Positions 1 through 5,542 of a stretch of 6,272 bases of DNA are shown piece by piece. Made by a program: the position numbers and the translations under genes. Positions within the stretch are counted from its first letter, which is position 1. Each line of letters begins with the position of its first letter. The notes below the pieces were generated by a model. It saw only the letters and a list, made by a program, of their open reading frames with translations. It did not search any database and was not told the DNA's origin. This DNA comes from SIG565 sp045590755 (lineage in GTDB: Bacteria > Bacillota > Clostridia > Oscillospirales > Acutalibacteraceae). Where the stretch lies: assembly GCA_045590755.1 (NCBI GenBank), contig JAZNRP010000041.1, positions 1-6,272 on the forward strand. The letters run 5' to 3'.

Positions 1-102
1 AAAACCGTTGCCGATACCGTTTACTATTTCAATTACATACGGCCTGTTCGAAAACTTAAAAGAAAACCGCCAGTCCAATACAGAATTGAACTGGCAGCTT
101 AA
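1..102 (+). CDS. IS3-family transposase (OrfB), C-terminal fragment
   Basis: The first reading frame is open from the window edge to TAA at 100-102. It encodes 33 residues containing TVYYFNYIRPVRKL and KPPVQYRIELAA. This is the characteristic tail of IS3-family DDE transposases (IS150-like group), in which a YNxxRxxxKL segment is followed by a P-V-x-Y/F-R motif and a short end. The catalytic DDE core would lie upstream, outside the window, so it cannot be told whether the element is intact. The gene runs toward the minus-strand operon that follows. Family assignment rests on motif recognition only; the exact subgroup is not determined. Confidence 0.8.
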   Translation, partial: KTVADTVYYFNYIRPVRKLKRKPPVQYRIELAA

Positions 103-113
103 ATTGTTTTTTT
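58..113. terminator. Hairpin overlapping the transposase stop; terminator of the minus operon and possibly of the IS gene
   Basis: The arms 69-79 and 85-95 pair with one mismatch as DNA. On the minus-strand RNA the mismatch becomes a G-U pair, and the stem extends to 65-99 with wobbles. On the minus strand it is followed by GGTTTTCTTTT, a good intrinsic terminator tail, placed about 67 nt after the phosphatase stop codon. On the plus strand a T7 run (107-113) follows at a distance of 7-11 nt, which makes it a weaker terminator for the transposase. The hairpin lies within transposase codons. Confidence 0.65.
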
Positions 114-165
114 GTGTCTACTAACTATTGACTATTTCACCCAACGGGTCTATCTTTTTTTATTA

Positions 166-888
166 TTAAAAATCTTCTAAAACCAATACATTAATCTGCT
201 TTGAGTCGAAGGTACCTGCATCAATTGCTATTAGTCCGTTTCCGTAGAAAATATCGGCATTTGCTTTATCACGGGTACAGTCAAACTTGTTAGCATAAAA
301 AGTAGGTACATGTCCGCAAACAAGCGTTTTATCTTTAAGCGGTCTACCCTCAAGATATTTTTCGGTCCATTTAGTCCATCTTGCCGTCTCCCACGCTGCA
401 CTGTCAGCGTTTCGTCTACTGTCTGGTGTAACGGCATTTTCTGGTAACCAACCGTGTACAAAACAATAATTTTCGGTTTCAAAATAATCTACGGTTTCAT
501 TTATAAAATCACAGATTCTGTCAACCGTTCGGGTTTTACCCGAAAAATCTATAGTGTCATCGGCAGGGTTAATAAAATATTTACCGAAAAAGTCTTCAAG
601 AGTCCGCATTGTTCCGTTTATGTAGTTATGCGGCAATACCTTACCTGTATGCAAAAGCTTAAGCAACAAATCTTCGTGATTACCTTTAAGCAAAACCTTG
701 TGCTTCAGTCTTTCAAAAAACTTAAGCACTTCGACATTTTCACTACCCCTATCAAAATAGTCGCCGCAACATATAAGAAGATGTTCTGGGTTGTCTTTAT
801 TAAAGCCTGCCTTTTGTAGTGCTTCTTTTAATAAGGTGCAGTGACCGTGAATGTCCGAAACTACAAAAAGTTTTTTATACTTTTCCAT
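166..888 (-). CDS. PPP-type metallophosphoesterase (calcineurin-like, Ser/Thr phosphatase family)
   Basis: The 240-residue protein carries the full PPP signature: SDIHG (residues 11-15, metal ligands D12 and H14), GDYFDRG (42-48), GNHE (69-72), VHG (144-146) and GH (192-193). These are the ligands and catalytic residues of a di-metal phosphoesterase. The length fits bacterial PrpE/ApaH/PrpA-like enzymes. The substrate (phosphoprotein, dinucleoside polyphosphate or RNA end) cannot be decided from sequence. The ATG at 888 follows AAGGGG with 7 nt spacing and overlaps the end of the upstream gene by 14 nt, so translation is probably coupled. It is the last gene of the operon. The upstream HAD phosphatase suggests a shared dephosphorylation or repair task, but that is inference. 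Confidence 0.9.
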   Translation of the reverse strand: MEKYKKLFVVSDIHGHCTLLKEALQKAGFNKDNPEHLLICCGDYFDRGSENVEVLKFFERLKHKVLLKGNHEDLLLKLLHTGKVLPHNYINGTMRTLEDFFGKYFINPADDTIDFSGKTRTVDRICDFINETVDYFETENYCFVHGWLPENAVTPDSRRNADSAAWETARWTKWTEKYLEGRPLKDKTLVCGHVPTFYANKFDCTRDKANADIFYGNGLIAIDAGTFDSKQINVLVLEDF

Positions 889-2281
889 TTTCGTTCCCCT
901 TATGTCTTATTTTAGGCAATTCAATATCGTGACCGAATTCAGAAAGTAAAACCGCCATATTAAAGAATCTGAACATTGCTTTACAGAAATTTTCATTTTT
1001 ATCGGTCAGATAAATGTTTTTGCCGTCGAAATCACCGCCAAAGCGGTCGGCGATTTTTGAAATAAATTTGGTGTAAAGAGAAATATCATCATTATTCCAA
1101 TAAAATGCTTCAAATATTTCGCCTTCTGTTTTTCCTTTTTTTCTGTCGCTGATACGGATTATACCATTTTCAAGCGTCTCTATAAGATATGAAACCCGAC
1201 CTGAAAATAGCGAATACCTTGTATCAAGCCAATAATAAAGCCCTGCATTCTCGTCATAATCAAAGCCTATGCCGCTTTTAAGTGTTTCAAAAAGCTCTGC
1301 TTCATTTATCGGCTCTGCTTTTTCAGCATCTAAATATAGATAATTTTTTTCCTTATAGTATAAAGGCTTTTCGGCTTTGGTGTAAAACAAATCAGCATTC
1401 GCTATAAAAATAAGCCTTTGCAAATAATATAAAAAGCTTGACACGCTTACAAAAGAGCCCGTAATTCTACCTTTGCTAATCCAACAGCTATCACACACTT
1501 TTTTAAGTGCTCTTGCACATTTTTCGGTGTCTTTAATCTGCTTTGACAAATGCTTTATGGCGCAACCGTTATCGTGAATATAATATAAATCCCCCACATT
1601 ATGTATTGATACCTTCAAATCAGTTGTGCCGAAAAATTTGGGAAATTTGAGTGTTACTACATTCTCTGCAGCCTTTTTTTCTATCTTGCCAAAAAACATA
1701 TCATTAAGCTCGTTCGGCTCGGAAAATTTAGCCGCAGGCTTCCAGTCGCGCATACTTGCAGCTTCGCGAGTTTTTTCATTTAATACTACCTTAACGGCTT
1801 CTATTTTTTCAATTACATAATCGTATATATTTCGGTCTGCATCCTGTAAAATTCCAATAATCGCGTTATCGGTTGTCGCAGTGCTAACAGCTTTCTTATA
1901 TTGCTCGCCGAGTTCCTTTAATGCGCAAAGAAAAACTATATCTGCCGATAACATTTCATAACCACGCATATTTGCGATATTTTCACAAGTGGCGAGTGTA
2001 AAAGCTTTCTCGGCTATTCCGTTTCTAATGTTACGCGACAAAACAGTTCTGAAAAACGACGCCAATCTGACTTCCTTTGAAAATATGTATCTTAACCGTT
2101 CTTCTTCAAAGCGACAAGGAAAATATGTATCATCTACAAGAGCTAATCCTGTATATTTTGTTCTGCAAAAATCTGCTACTGCCACCGCAATATGCGACGC
2201 CCAAAGATGCTCACAGTTGAATTCGTTTTTTACATTATTGGCCTTTTCTATTATTGCCTTTAATAACGCCGTTTCTTGCAT
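875..2281 (-). CDS. Uncharacterised 468-residue protein, possible Clp-N-like N-terminal domain
   Basis: I do not recognise this protein with confidence. Residues 5-35 (LLKAIIEKANN ... EHLWASHIAVAV) and about 87-132 (GIAEKAFTLA ... MLSADIVFLCALKEL) look like the two helical repeats of a ClpA/ClpB/ClpC N-domain, in which a paired alpha-helix carries an (E)H-L motif. No AAA+ module, Walker A or Walker B follows. The second half (about 208-450) has alternating strands and helices with YYIHDNGCAIKHL (233-245) and later IYLTDKNENF (423-432); these recall DUF1828-like proteins, but this is a weak resemblance. No signal peptide or membrane segment is seen. The ATG at 2281 follows AAAGGGGTG, an RBS that overlaps the stop of the upstream HAD gene (12 nt gap). 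The 3' end overlaps the phosphatase gene by 14 nt. It could be an adaptor or sensor for the two flanking phosphatases. Confidence 0.85.
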   Translation of the reverse strand: MQETALLKAIIEKANNVKNEFNCEHLWASHIAVAVADFCRTKYTGLALVDDTYFPCRFEEERLRYIFSKEVRLASFFRTVLSRNIRNGIAEKAFTLATCENIANMRGYEMLSADIVFLCALKELGEQYKKAVSTATTDNAIIGILQDADRNIYDYVIEKIEAVKVVLNEKTREAASMRDWKPAAKFSEPNELNDMFFGKIEKKAAENVVTLKFPKFFGTTDLKVSIHNVGDLYYIHDNGCAIKHLSKQIKDTEKCARALKKVCDSCWISKGRITGSFVSVSSFLYYLQRLIFIANADLFYTKAEKPLYYKEKNYLYLDAEKAEPINEAELFETLKSGIGFDYDENAGLYYWLDTRYSLFSGRVSYLIETLENGIIRISDRKKGKTEGEIFEAFYWNNDDISLYTKFISKIADRFGGDFDGKNIYLTDKNENFCKAMFRFFNMAVLLSEFGHDIELPKIRHKGNENGKV

Positions 2282-2293
2282 ATAAACACCCCT

Positions 2294-2749
2294 TTAAGCG
2301 TTTAATATTTCTATAGCCTGTTTTACATTATCTTCGTCAATTCCGTCGCGGTAATTATTTGTTTTAACAAAGTGATTTCTTAAAACTGCCGAGTCAAGAA
2401 ATCTATCATCAAGCACTACAAAATTTTCTGTGTCGTTATGATTTTTCAGCCACTGCTCTATTTCTTTTTCTCGGGAGCGGTCAAGGAAAGCGGTTTTTTC
2501 AAAAATGTTTAAGCCACATTGGGCGAAAATATCATTTATATTTTTGCCGATGTCATCGCATTTATCGGTGTCTTTGTCCCAATGCTCACGCCAGGATGTT
2601 GAAAGTACTATTTTAGCATTCGTAGCATCAATAATTTTTTTAACAAGCAGCAGTCTGGTCGTGTCAATAATAACACCGTAATAACCGCATTCGCGTATAA
2701 ATTTTTCAGAGTTTAAAACACCATCAAAATCAAGAAAAACTACCTTCAC
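2294..2749 (-). CDS. Small HAD-fold phosphatase, similar to the HAD domain of 'Swiss Army Knife' RNA-repair proteins
   Basis: The 151-residue protein opens with VVFLDFDGVLNS, HAD motif I with nucleophile D7 and acid D9. Motif II is at 48-52 (VLSTS, followed by WREHW), a conserved RSREKEIEQWL segment follows (91-101), and motif IV is VVLDD (111-115). The ST-S-WRE and R-EI--WL pattern is typical of the short HAD proteins grouped with RNA-repair HAD domains; this subgroup call is from memory of the family. There is no cap domain of note, so macromolecular substrates are possible. The start is GTG at 2749, since no ATG gives this frame; GGCGGTGA lies just upstream. It is the first gene of the operon, with a predicted leader of only about 14 nt. 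Confidence 0.85.
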   Translation of the reverse strand: MKVVFLDFDGVLNSEKFIRECGYYGVIIDTTRLLLVKKIIDATNAKIVLSTSWREHWDKDTDKCDDIGKNINDIFAQCGLNIFEKTAFLDRSREKEIEQWLKNHNDTENFVVLDDRFLDSAVLRNHFVKTNNYRDGIDEDNVKQAIEILNA

Positions 2750-2769
2750 ATAATCACCGCCTTATTTTC

Positions 2770-2798
2770 ATTATATGCTTGTGTTAAATGCGGAACAA
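2770..2798 (-). promoter_or_regulatory. Promoter of the HAD / unknown / phosphatase operon
   Basis: On the minus strand, TTGTTC (2798-2793) and a perfect TATAAT (2775-2770) are separated by 17 bp. Transcription should begin near 2763, giving a very short leader that still contains the AAGGCGGTGA ribosome-binding region before the GTG start. The -35 is weak (3 of 6), which would suit activation or repression from the inverted repeat upstream. Confidence 0.65.
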
Positions 2799-2813
2799 GT
2801 TTAGGCGCATATT

Positions 2814-2846
2814 TTCAACTTGTGGAAGTTGTTTCCACAAGTTGAA
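2814..2846. repeat. Perfect 14-bp inverted repeat upstream of the operon promoter
   Basis: TTCAACTTGTGGAA (2814-2827) and TTCCACAAGTTGAA (2833-2846) are exact reverse complements around a 5-nt loop. The repeat starts 15 bp upstream of the -35 box. A short TTTT follows on the plus strand, but there is no plus-strand gene to the left to terminate. The minus side has no T run. Its position favours an operator, although a terminator or relic of an element is possible. Confidence 0.7.
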
Positions 2847-2963
2847 TTTTCTGCATAACAACAAGCATTTTCTTGTATTTAATATAACATTTTTTATTGT
2901 TATTTTCAAGTTATAAATGATAATAGAGTTATCCCGAAATTACGATGTGACTCTATTTTTGAT

Positions 2964-2983
2964 GGTATGACAAGAGTCATACC
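2964..2983. repeat. Perfect palindrome, 8-bp arms with 4-nt loop
   Basis: GGTATGAC-AAGA-GTCATACC. It has no T run and lies 112 bp upstream of the -35 box of the lipoprotein promoter. It may be an operator or a relic. Part of the arm recurs nearby as TCATACC (2998-3003 region) and GTATGAC (3054-3060). Confidence 0.6.
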
Positions 2984-3035
2984 GACACATTGAAAATCAT
3001 ACCAAAGGAAATTTAGTTGAAAACTTTGTTTTTAA

Positions 3036-3072
3036 GCAGTAAAACCGCCGAAAGTATGACGGTTATTCCTGC
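3036..3072. repeat. Bipartite hairpin (GCAG/CTGC outer, AACCG/CGGTT inner)
   Basis: The outer GCAG (3036-3039) pairs with CTGC (3069-3072). The inner AACCGCC (3043-3049) pairs with GACGGTT (3058-3064): one mismatch on the plus strand and a G-U pair on the minus strand. The better minus-strand pairing would suit a minus transcript, but no source gene is visible. Function is unknown. Confidence 0.4.
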
Positions 3073-3095
3073 CTTGCCTATTTTTTACTAACTGT

Positions 3096-3124
3096 TTGCC
3101 TTTTTATGTGTGTTATGATATACT
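3096..3124 (+). promoter_or_regulatory. Extended -10 promoter for the lipoprotein leader
   Basis: TTGCCT (3096-3101) and TATACT (3119-3124) lie 17 bp apart, with a TGA extension (3116-3118) directly before the -10. The predicted start near 3131 coincides with the first base of the outer stem of the leader RNA, which supports both calls. Confidence 0.7.
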
Positions 3125-3130
3125 AATACT

Positions 3131-3332
3131 TGCCAAACAAAGCTGAATAATGAAAAGGAAATCGATTTACCAAGGGAATATTATGCCCTTTTGTTTGTCA
3201 TTCAATTTGAATTCGGTAAAAACGCAATTCCACTTGGATGGCAATAAGGTTTTCCTTTTCTGTTCAAGCTTTGTTTGGCGACAATCGGAGTTGCGTTTTT
3301 CGGTGCGTTAACTTCGGTTGGCGCACTTTTTT
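3131..3332 (+). ncRNA. Structured 5' leader or separate small RNA, about 200 nt, with interleaved stems and a terminator
   Basis: The segment 3132-3147 pairs with 3263-3279 (16 bp with one bulged A), and GAAAAGGAAA (3152-3161) pairs with TTTCCTTTTC (3251-3260), making a long closing rod. Inside it, AAGGG (3172-3176) pairs with CCCTT (3186-3190). AAAAACGCAATTCC (3218-3231) pairs with GGAGTTGCGTTTTT (3287-3300) with a single G-U. That stem starts inside the rod loop and ends outside it, which is pseudoknot topology. The RNA ends in a UUCG terminator at 3303-3332, 20 nt before the lipoprotein start codon. I recognise no conserved riboswitch core (T-box, lysine, glycine, c-di-GMP, SAM). It may be a novel riboswitch or attenuator, or an independent RNA; a 6S-like rod was considered. 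Confidence 0.6.
3303..3332 (+). terminator. UUCG-loop intrinsic terminator between promoter and lipoprotein gene
   Basis: GTGCGTTAAC (3303-3312), loop TTCG, GTTGGCGCAC (3317-3326), then TTTTTT (3327-3332). As RNA all ten positions pair, two of them as G-U, closed by a C(UUCG)G loop. It lies upstream of the RBS, so the gene can only be expressed from the upstream promoter by read-through or antitermination. Confidence 0.85.
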
Positions 3333-3352
3333 ATTTTACGGGGGAAAAGAAA

Positions 3353-4168
3353 ATGAAAACAAAAATCAAACAAACACTCGCAACCATCATTGCACTAACG
3401 CTTACACTATGCACATTATCAGCTTGTGGTACAAACCCTAAAAAGTCCATTCTTGGAAAATGGTATAATGCTAATGGGGATTGTCTTAAAATACAGTCAG
3501 ATAATACATACCGTACCGATTTTGTTGAAGAAATGGGTAAAACCATAGGTAGCGGTAGTGGAAAATGGGTGTATTTAGAAGAAGAAAATTTGTTTAAATT
3601 TTACTCTAATGATGACAGGGTTTGGGAAATAAATATCTCTAAAGATAAACATGGAGAAAGTTTTGAATATAGTTATTATGGTGTATTTTACAAAAATGAA
3701 TTTCCCGTAGAAGTTATTGAAGAAATGAAAAGAGAAAAAGAGGAACAATATTTAGAAAGTACAGTTGTCTGCCCAAATTTTGTTGGTAAATCATATGAAG
3801 AAATTATTACTAACAAAGAATACAAAGACATACTGAATTTTATGGCAGAATGGCAACATTCTGATGACTACGACCAAGGTACTGTGTTTGAACAATCGGA
3901 AGAGGCAAACGAAAGAATATTCAAGAATACAACCATTACGCTATATATTAGCATGGGTAGAACCATTGTAAATATGCCCGATGTTTATGGTATGCAGGAA
4001 GTTGTTGCGATAAACGTACTGAAGAAACAAGGATTTTCTAATATAGTTATAGATGAAATTTATAGCGAAGAAGTTGAGAAAGGACTTGTAGTTAAAAGCC
4101 AACCTGAGCGTGCAGCATCAGTTTCAAAAGAAACCGAAATCATATTATACATAAGCAGCGAAAAATAA
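3353..4168 (+). CDS. Lipoprotein with two PASTA repeats
   Basis: The 271-residue protein starts at ATG 3353, 8 nt after GGGGG (3340-3344). An upstream in-frame TTG at 3275 would place the signal peptide internally and run through the terminator, so it is rejected. Residues 1-24 form a signal peptide (KTKIKQ, then a hydrophobic core), ending in the lipobox LSAC with lipidated Cys25. Residues 34-115 (ILGKWYNANGDCLKIQSDNTY ...) resemble the small beta-sheet domains common in Clostridia lipoproteins. An acidic/basic helix (119-133) links to two PASTA-type repeats: about 138-201 (VVCPNFVGKSYEE ... ITLYISMG) and about 205-268 (IVNMPDVYGMQEVVAINVLKKQGF ... IILYIS). PASTA repeats bind cell-wall muropeptides or mediate protein contacts outside the membrane. 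No kinase domain is attached, so a cell-wall sensing or scaffold role is inferred. It is a single-gene unit under the structured leader. Confidence 0.9.
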   Translation: MKTKIKQTLATIIALTLTLCTLSACGTNPKKSILGKWYNANGDCLKIQSDNTYRTDFVEEMGKTIGSGSGKWVYLEEENLFKFYSNDDRVWEINISKDKHGESFEYSYYGVFYKNEFPVEVIEEMKREKEEQYLESTVVCPNFVGKSYEEIITNKEYKDILNFMAEWQHSDDYDQGTVFEQSEEANERIFKNTTITLYISMGRTIVNMPDVYGMQEVVAINVLKKQGFSNIVIDEIYSEEVEKGLVVKSQPERAASVSKETEIILYISSEK

Positions 4169-4222
4169 GAATAGATATATTGCAATTTCAAAAAATAAAT
4201 CAAAAATATCAAACTTGTCCTT

Positions 4223-4251
4223 ATTGTAGCACAAGCATATCACATAGGCAA
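4223..4251 (-). promoter_or_regulatory. Possible minus-strand promoter antisense to the lipoprotein 3' end
   Basis: On the minus strand TTGCCT (4251-4246), 17 bp, then TACAAT (4228-4223) with a TGC extension. Transcription would start near 4216 and run into the lipoprotein gene in antisense. No gene with an RBS follows. AT-rich DNA yields such matches by chance, so this is tentative. The rest of 4169-4295 shows nothing else. Confidence 0.3.
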
Positions 4252-4295
4252 AACCCACGCAAGAATTAGTAATTTTCTGCATTTAGCATATATCT

Positions 4296-4328
4296 AAAAA
4301 GAAAAACCATCCACAAGGGATGGTTTTT
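4296..4328. terminator. Bidirectional terminator, first copy of a 32-bp repeat
   Basis: AAAAACCATCC (4302-4312) pairs with GGATGGTTTTT (4318-4328). T runs follow on both strands (CTTTTTAG on the minus side). It ends the lipoprotein transcript and, from the other side, the gene at 4378-4683. Bases 4296-4327 recur identically at 6045-6076. Confidence 0.85.
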
Positions 4329-4363
4329 GTCATTCGTGTCCGAAAAAGAACTGGTCAAAAACC
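4322..4363. repeat. Stem-loop carrying an inverted copy of the GACACGAAT border motif
   Basis: GGTTTTTG (4322-4329) pairs exactly with CAAAAACC (4356-4363), overlapping the right arm of the terminator, so the two structures compete. The loop contains TCATTCGTGTC (4330-4340), an exact reverse complement of 4975-4985. Confidence 0.6.
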
Positions 4364-4377
4364 GGGGATTTTCTTAA

Positions 4378-4683
4378 TTATTCTTCCTTGTTGTTAATAG
4401 TACAATTTTTTATCCTAACTTTCCCTTTTTGATTTTGGAAATTATGAATATTTGCATTCTCTATTTTTGCATTAAATGAGGCAAAACCTAAAGCATCAAC
4501 AGTAAAATCTTTAATAGTAACATCTTTAATAGTAACATCTTTGCAACTTTGCAAAGCCATACCTTGAATTTGACAATTAGTAAAAGTTATGTTTTCGTTA
4601 TTGTCCAACTTAATTGTTGCAATCAATTTCTCTAATTTATCAATTCTTTCCTCTAACGATTTGATGTATTCCATATTATCCAT
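4378..4683 (-). CDS. Small coiled-coil plus beta-helix-like protein, function unknown
   Basis: The 101-residue protein starts at ATG 4683, with GAGGTGA just upstream and a promoter before that. A longer in-frame extension toward 4863 would run through the promoter and hairpin array and is rejected. Residues 3-27 (NMEYIKSLEERIDKLEKLIATIK) form a heptad-like coiled coil. From about residue 31 there are short alternating strands with T/V-I-x-x-C/D patterns (NITFTNCQI, DVTIKDVTIKDFTV, AKIENANIHNF, KVRIKNCTI), suggesting a small right-handed beta-helix or pentapeptide-like fold. VTIKD is repeated twice through a 15-bp DNA duplication. There is no signal peptide or membrane segment, so it is probably cytosolic and oligomeric. 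It is monocistronic, enclosed by terminators, in a module built like the next one. Confidence 0.8.
   Translation of the reverse strand: MDNMEYIKSLEERIDKLEKLIATIKLDNNENITFTNCQIQGMALQSCKDVTIKDVTIKDFTVDALGFASFNAKIENANIHNFQNQKGKVRIKNCTINNKEE
4507..4536. repeat. 15-bp in-frame tandem duplication inside the small gene
   Basis: ATCTTTAATAGTAAC occurs twice in direct succession (4507-4521, 4522-4536), followed by ATCTTTG. On the coding strand it gives VTIKDVTIKD, adding five residues to the beta-helix-like part. It is probably slippage or recombinational growth. Confidence 0.85.
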
Positions 4684-4700
4684 AAAATCACCTCTATGTG

Positions 4701-4730
4701 TATTATAGCATAAAAGCGGCGGAGGGGCAA
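4701..4730 (-). promoter_or_regulatory. Module promoter 1 (extended -10, shared block)
   Basis: On the minus strand TTGCCC (4730-4725), 17 bp, then TGC-TATAAT (-10 at 4707-4702). Bases 4701-4719 (TATTATAGCATAAAAGCGG) are identical to 5543-5561 upstream of the next, unrelated gene. The RBS GAGGTGA follows, giving a leader of about 12 nt. Confidence 0.8.
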
Positions 4731-4736
4731 GGAAAA

Positions 4737-4912
4737 GTGAAATATTCGGCTTACGCCGAATGTGAAATAATGACCTGCGGTCATTGTGAAATTTTCTGCT
4801 GCGCAGAAAGTGAAATGAAATAAATCCCTCACGCGCCGCAGCGCATTTCACATTGCGAAGCAATATTTCACATGCGAAGCGTATTTCACAAATCCCGTAA
4901 GGGATTTATTTC
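4737..4912. repeat. Hairpin array 1: seven mini-hairpins with GTGAAAT/ATTTCAC linkers
   Basis: The left half has linker GTGAAAT at 4737, 4762, 4786 and 4810, separating hairpins 4744-4761 (ATTCGGC-TTAC-GCCGAAT), 4769-4785 (AATGACC-TGC-GGTCATT) and 4793-4809 (TTTCTGC-TGC-GCAGAAA). A central arm (4817-4829) follows. The right half has linker ATTTCAC at 4845, 4865 and 4883, with hairpins 4833-4844 (GCGC-CGCA-GCGC), 4852-4864 (ATTGC-GAA-GCAAT), 4872-4882 (ATGC-GAA-GCGT) and 4890-4907 (AAATCCC-GTAA-GGGATTT), then ATTTC at 4908. The central arm GAAATAAATCCCT is an exact reverse complement of 4900-4912, so the right half can close as one large stem. The array sits between a promoter and a terminator and should not be transcribed from the adjacent gene promoter. 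Confidence 0.9.
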
Positions 4913-4916
4913 GTTG

Positions 4917-4954
4917 AAAAAAGAGAGCAAGTCTTTCGACTTGCTCTCTTTTTT
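4917..4954. terminator. Perfect 17-bp bidirectional terminator
   Basis: Six A then GAGAGCAAGTC (to 4933), loop TTTC, GACTTGCTCTC (4938-4948), then TTTTTT. It is symmetrical, with T6 on either strand. It ends the minus transcript of the 5009-5524 gene and insulates array 1. Confidence 0.9.
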
Positions 4955-4955
4955 C

Positions 4956-4983
4956 TGGGTGTTTTGAACTTAATGACACGAAT
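4956..4983. repeat. 28-bp direct repeat, copy B (contains GACACGAAT)
   Basis: Identical to 6082-6109. It lies between the terminator 4917-4954 and the 3' end of the membrane-protein gene, that is, in the 3' UTR of that gene on the minus strand. GGTG (4958-4961) can pair with CACC (4990-4993), enclosing the motif in a loop. Bases 4975-4985 also form an 11-bp inverted repeat with 4330-4340. Confidence 0.85.
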
Positions 4984-5008
4984 GAAATGCACCTGAAAAC
5001 TGGAAATA

Positions 5009-5524
5009 TTACTTCTCTTTTTTCAATTCTTGAATAGATTTTTTAATTTTCCTCTTTCCAAAATAAAATCCTAAAATCACAGAGCTAATTCTAAAAATCA
5101 GAATTATTATAAAAGGAATTATTAATCTAAAAAGTGCAACTTCACGCATATCCGTAATAATTTGATTTGAATAGTAACTTTGCCAAATAATTCCCGACTC
5201 AGAAACACTGGCCCCTGCTGTGTACATATAAAATCCATTAAAATAGGAAAGAATAGAATGTAAAACTACACCAATAATACAAGGCAAAAGGAATTTTTTA
5301 AGACCGTATGTTTTATAATCCATTTTTTCTTTATAGAAACAAAATGTAATAGACACTGTTTCTAAAATAAAAGCAATACTGGCAAATATACAGGTTTCGT
5401 AAAGCTGATTATAAACAAAAAACCTTATCGGGATTATAAATAATAAAGAAATGATCATTGCAATCAATATTGACACTTGGAACATAAGAAAATACTGGAA
5501 ACCTTTAAGAAAAAAATTTTTCAT
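5009..5524 (-). CDS. Four-helix membrane protein, function unknown
   Basis: The 171-residue protein starts at ATG 5524, preceded by AAGGTGGTGA and a strong promoter. A longer in-frame extension toward 5785 would read through the hairpin array and is rejected. Predicted membrane helices lie at about 9-33 (FQYFLMFQVSILIAMI ...), 43-64, 77-101 and 131-155. The C-terminus is strongly basic (GKRKIKKSIQELKKEK), suggesting a cytosolic tail. A loop of about 30 residues (102-130, with WQSYYSN) separates helices 3 and 4. I recognise no family, catalytic motif or transport signature. It is a single-gene unit between terminators, laid out like the 4378-4683 module but unrelated in protein sequence. Confidence 0.8.
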   Translation of the reverse strand: MKNFFLKGFQYFLMFQVSILIAMIISLLFIIPIRFFVYNQLYETCIFASIAFILETVSITFCFYKEKMDYKTYGLKKFLLPCIIGVVLHSILSYFNGFYMYTAGASVSESGIIWQSYYSNQIITDMREVALFRLIIPFIIILIFRISSVILGFYFGKRKIKKSIQELKKEK

Positions 5525-5542
5525 ATTATCACCACCTTGGTT

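Larger units (their letters stand above)
1..140 (+). mobile_element. Right end of an IS3-family insertion sequence (boundary approximate)
   Basis: The transposase tail is followed by a T7 run (107-113) and GTGTCTACT, then TTGACTATTTCA at 128-139. A short AT-rich tail ending in a terminal inverted repeat within about 50 nt of the OrfB stop is normal for IS3 elements. The left end is outside the window, so the terminal repeat and target duplication cannot be verified. The boundary at about 140 is an estimate. Confidence 0.5.
2847..3095. other. Gene-free intergenic stretch with several short palindromes
   Basis: No convincing open frame with an RBS is seen. It contains GATAA-TAGAG-TTATC (2919-2933); AATAGAGT and ACTCTATT (2922-2929 and 2950-2957), the latter followed by TTT and thus a weak plus-strand terminator; a perfect 8-bp palindrome (2964-2983); and a bipartite hairpin at 3036-3072. 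The short word TATGAC occurs three times, counting both strands. No mobile element is recognised. Confidence 0.5.

Noticed and set aside
2831..2839. DnaA box in the inverted repeat (GTTTCCACA)
   Set aside because: It has two mismatches to TTATCCACA and no cluster or AT-rich unwinding region with replication genes.
3238..3441. 67-codon plus-strand frame across the leader
   Set aside because: It overlaps the terminator and the lipoprotein start in another frame, and it lacks an RBS.
4684..4863. N-terminal extension of the 101-residue gene
   Set aside because: It would translate the promoter and hairpin array; ATG 4683 has an RBS and a promoter at the right distance.
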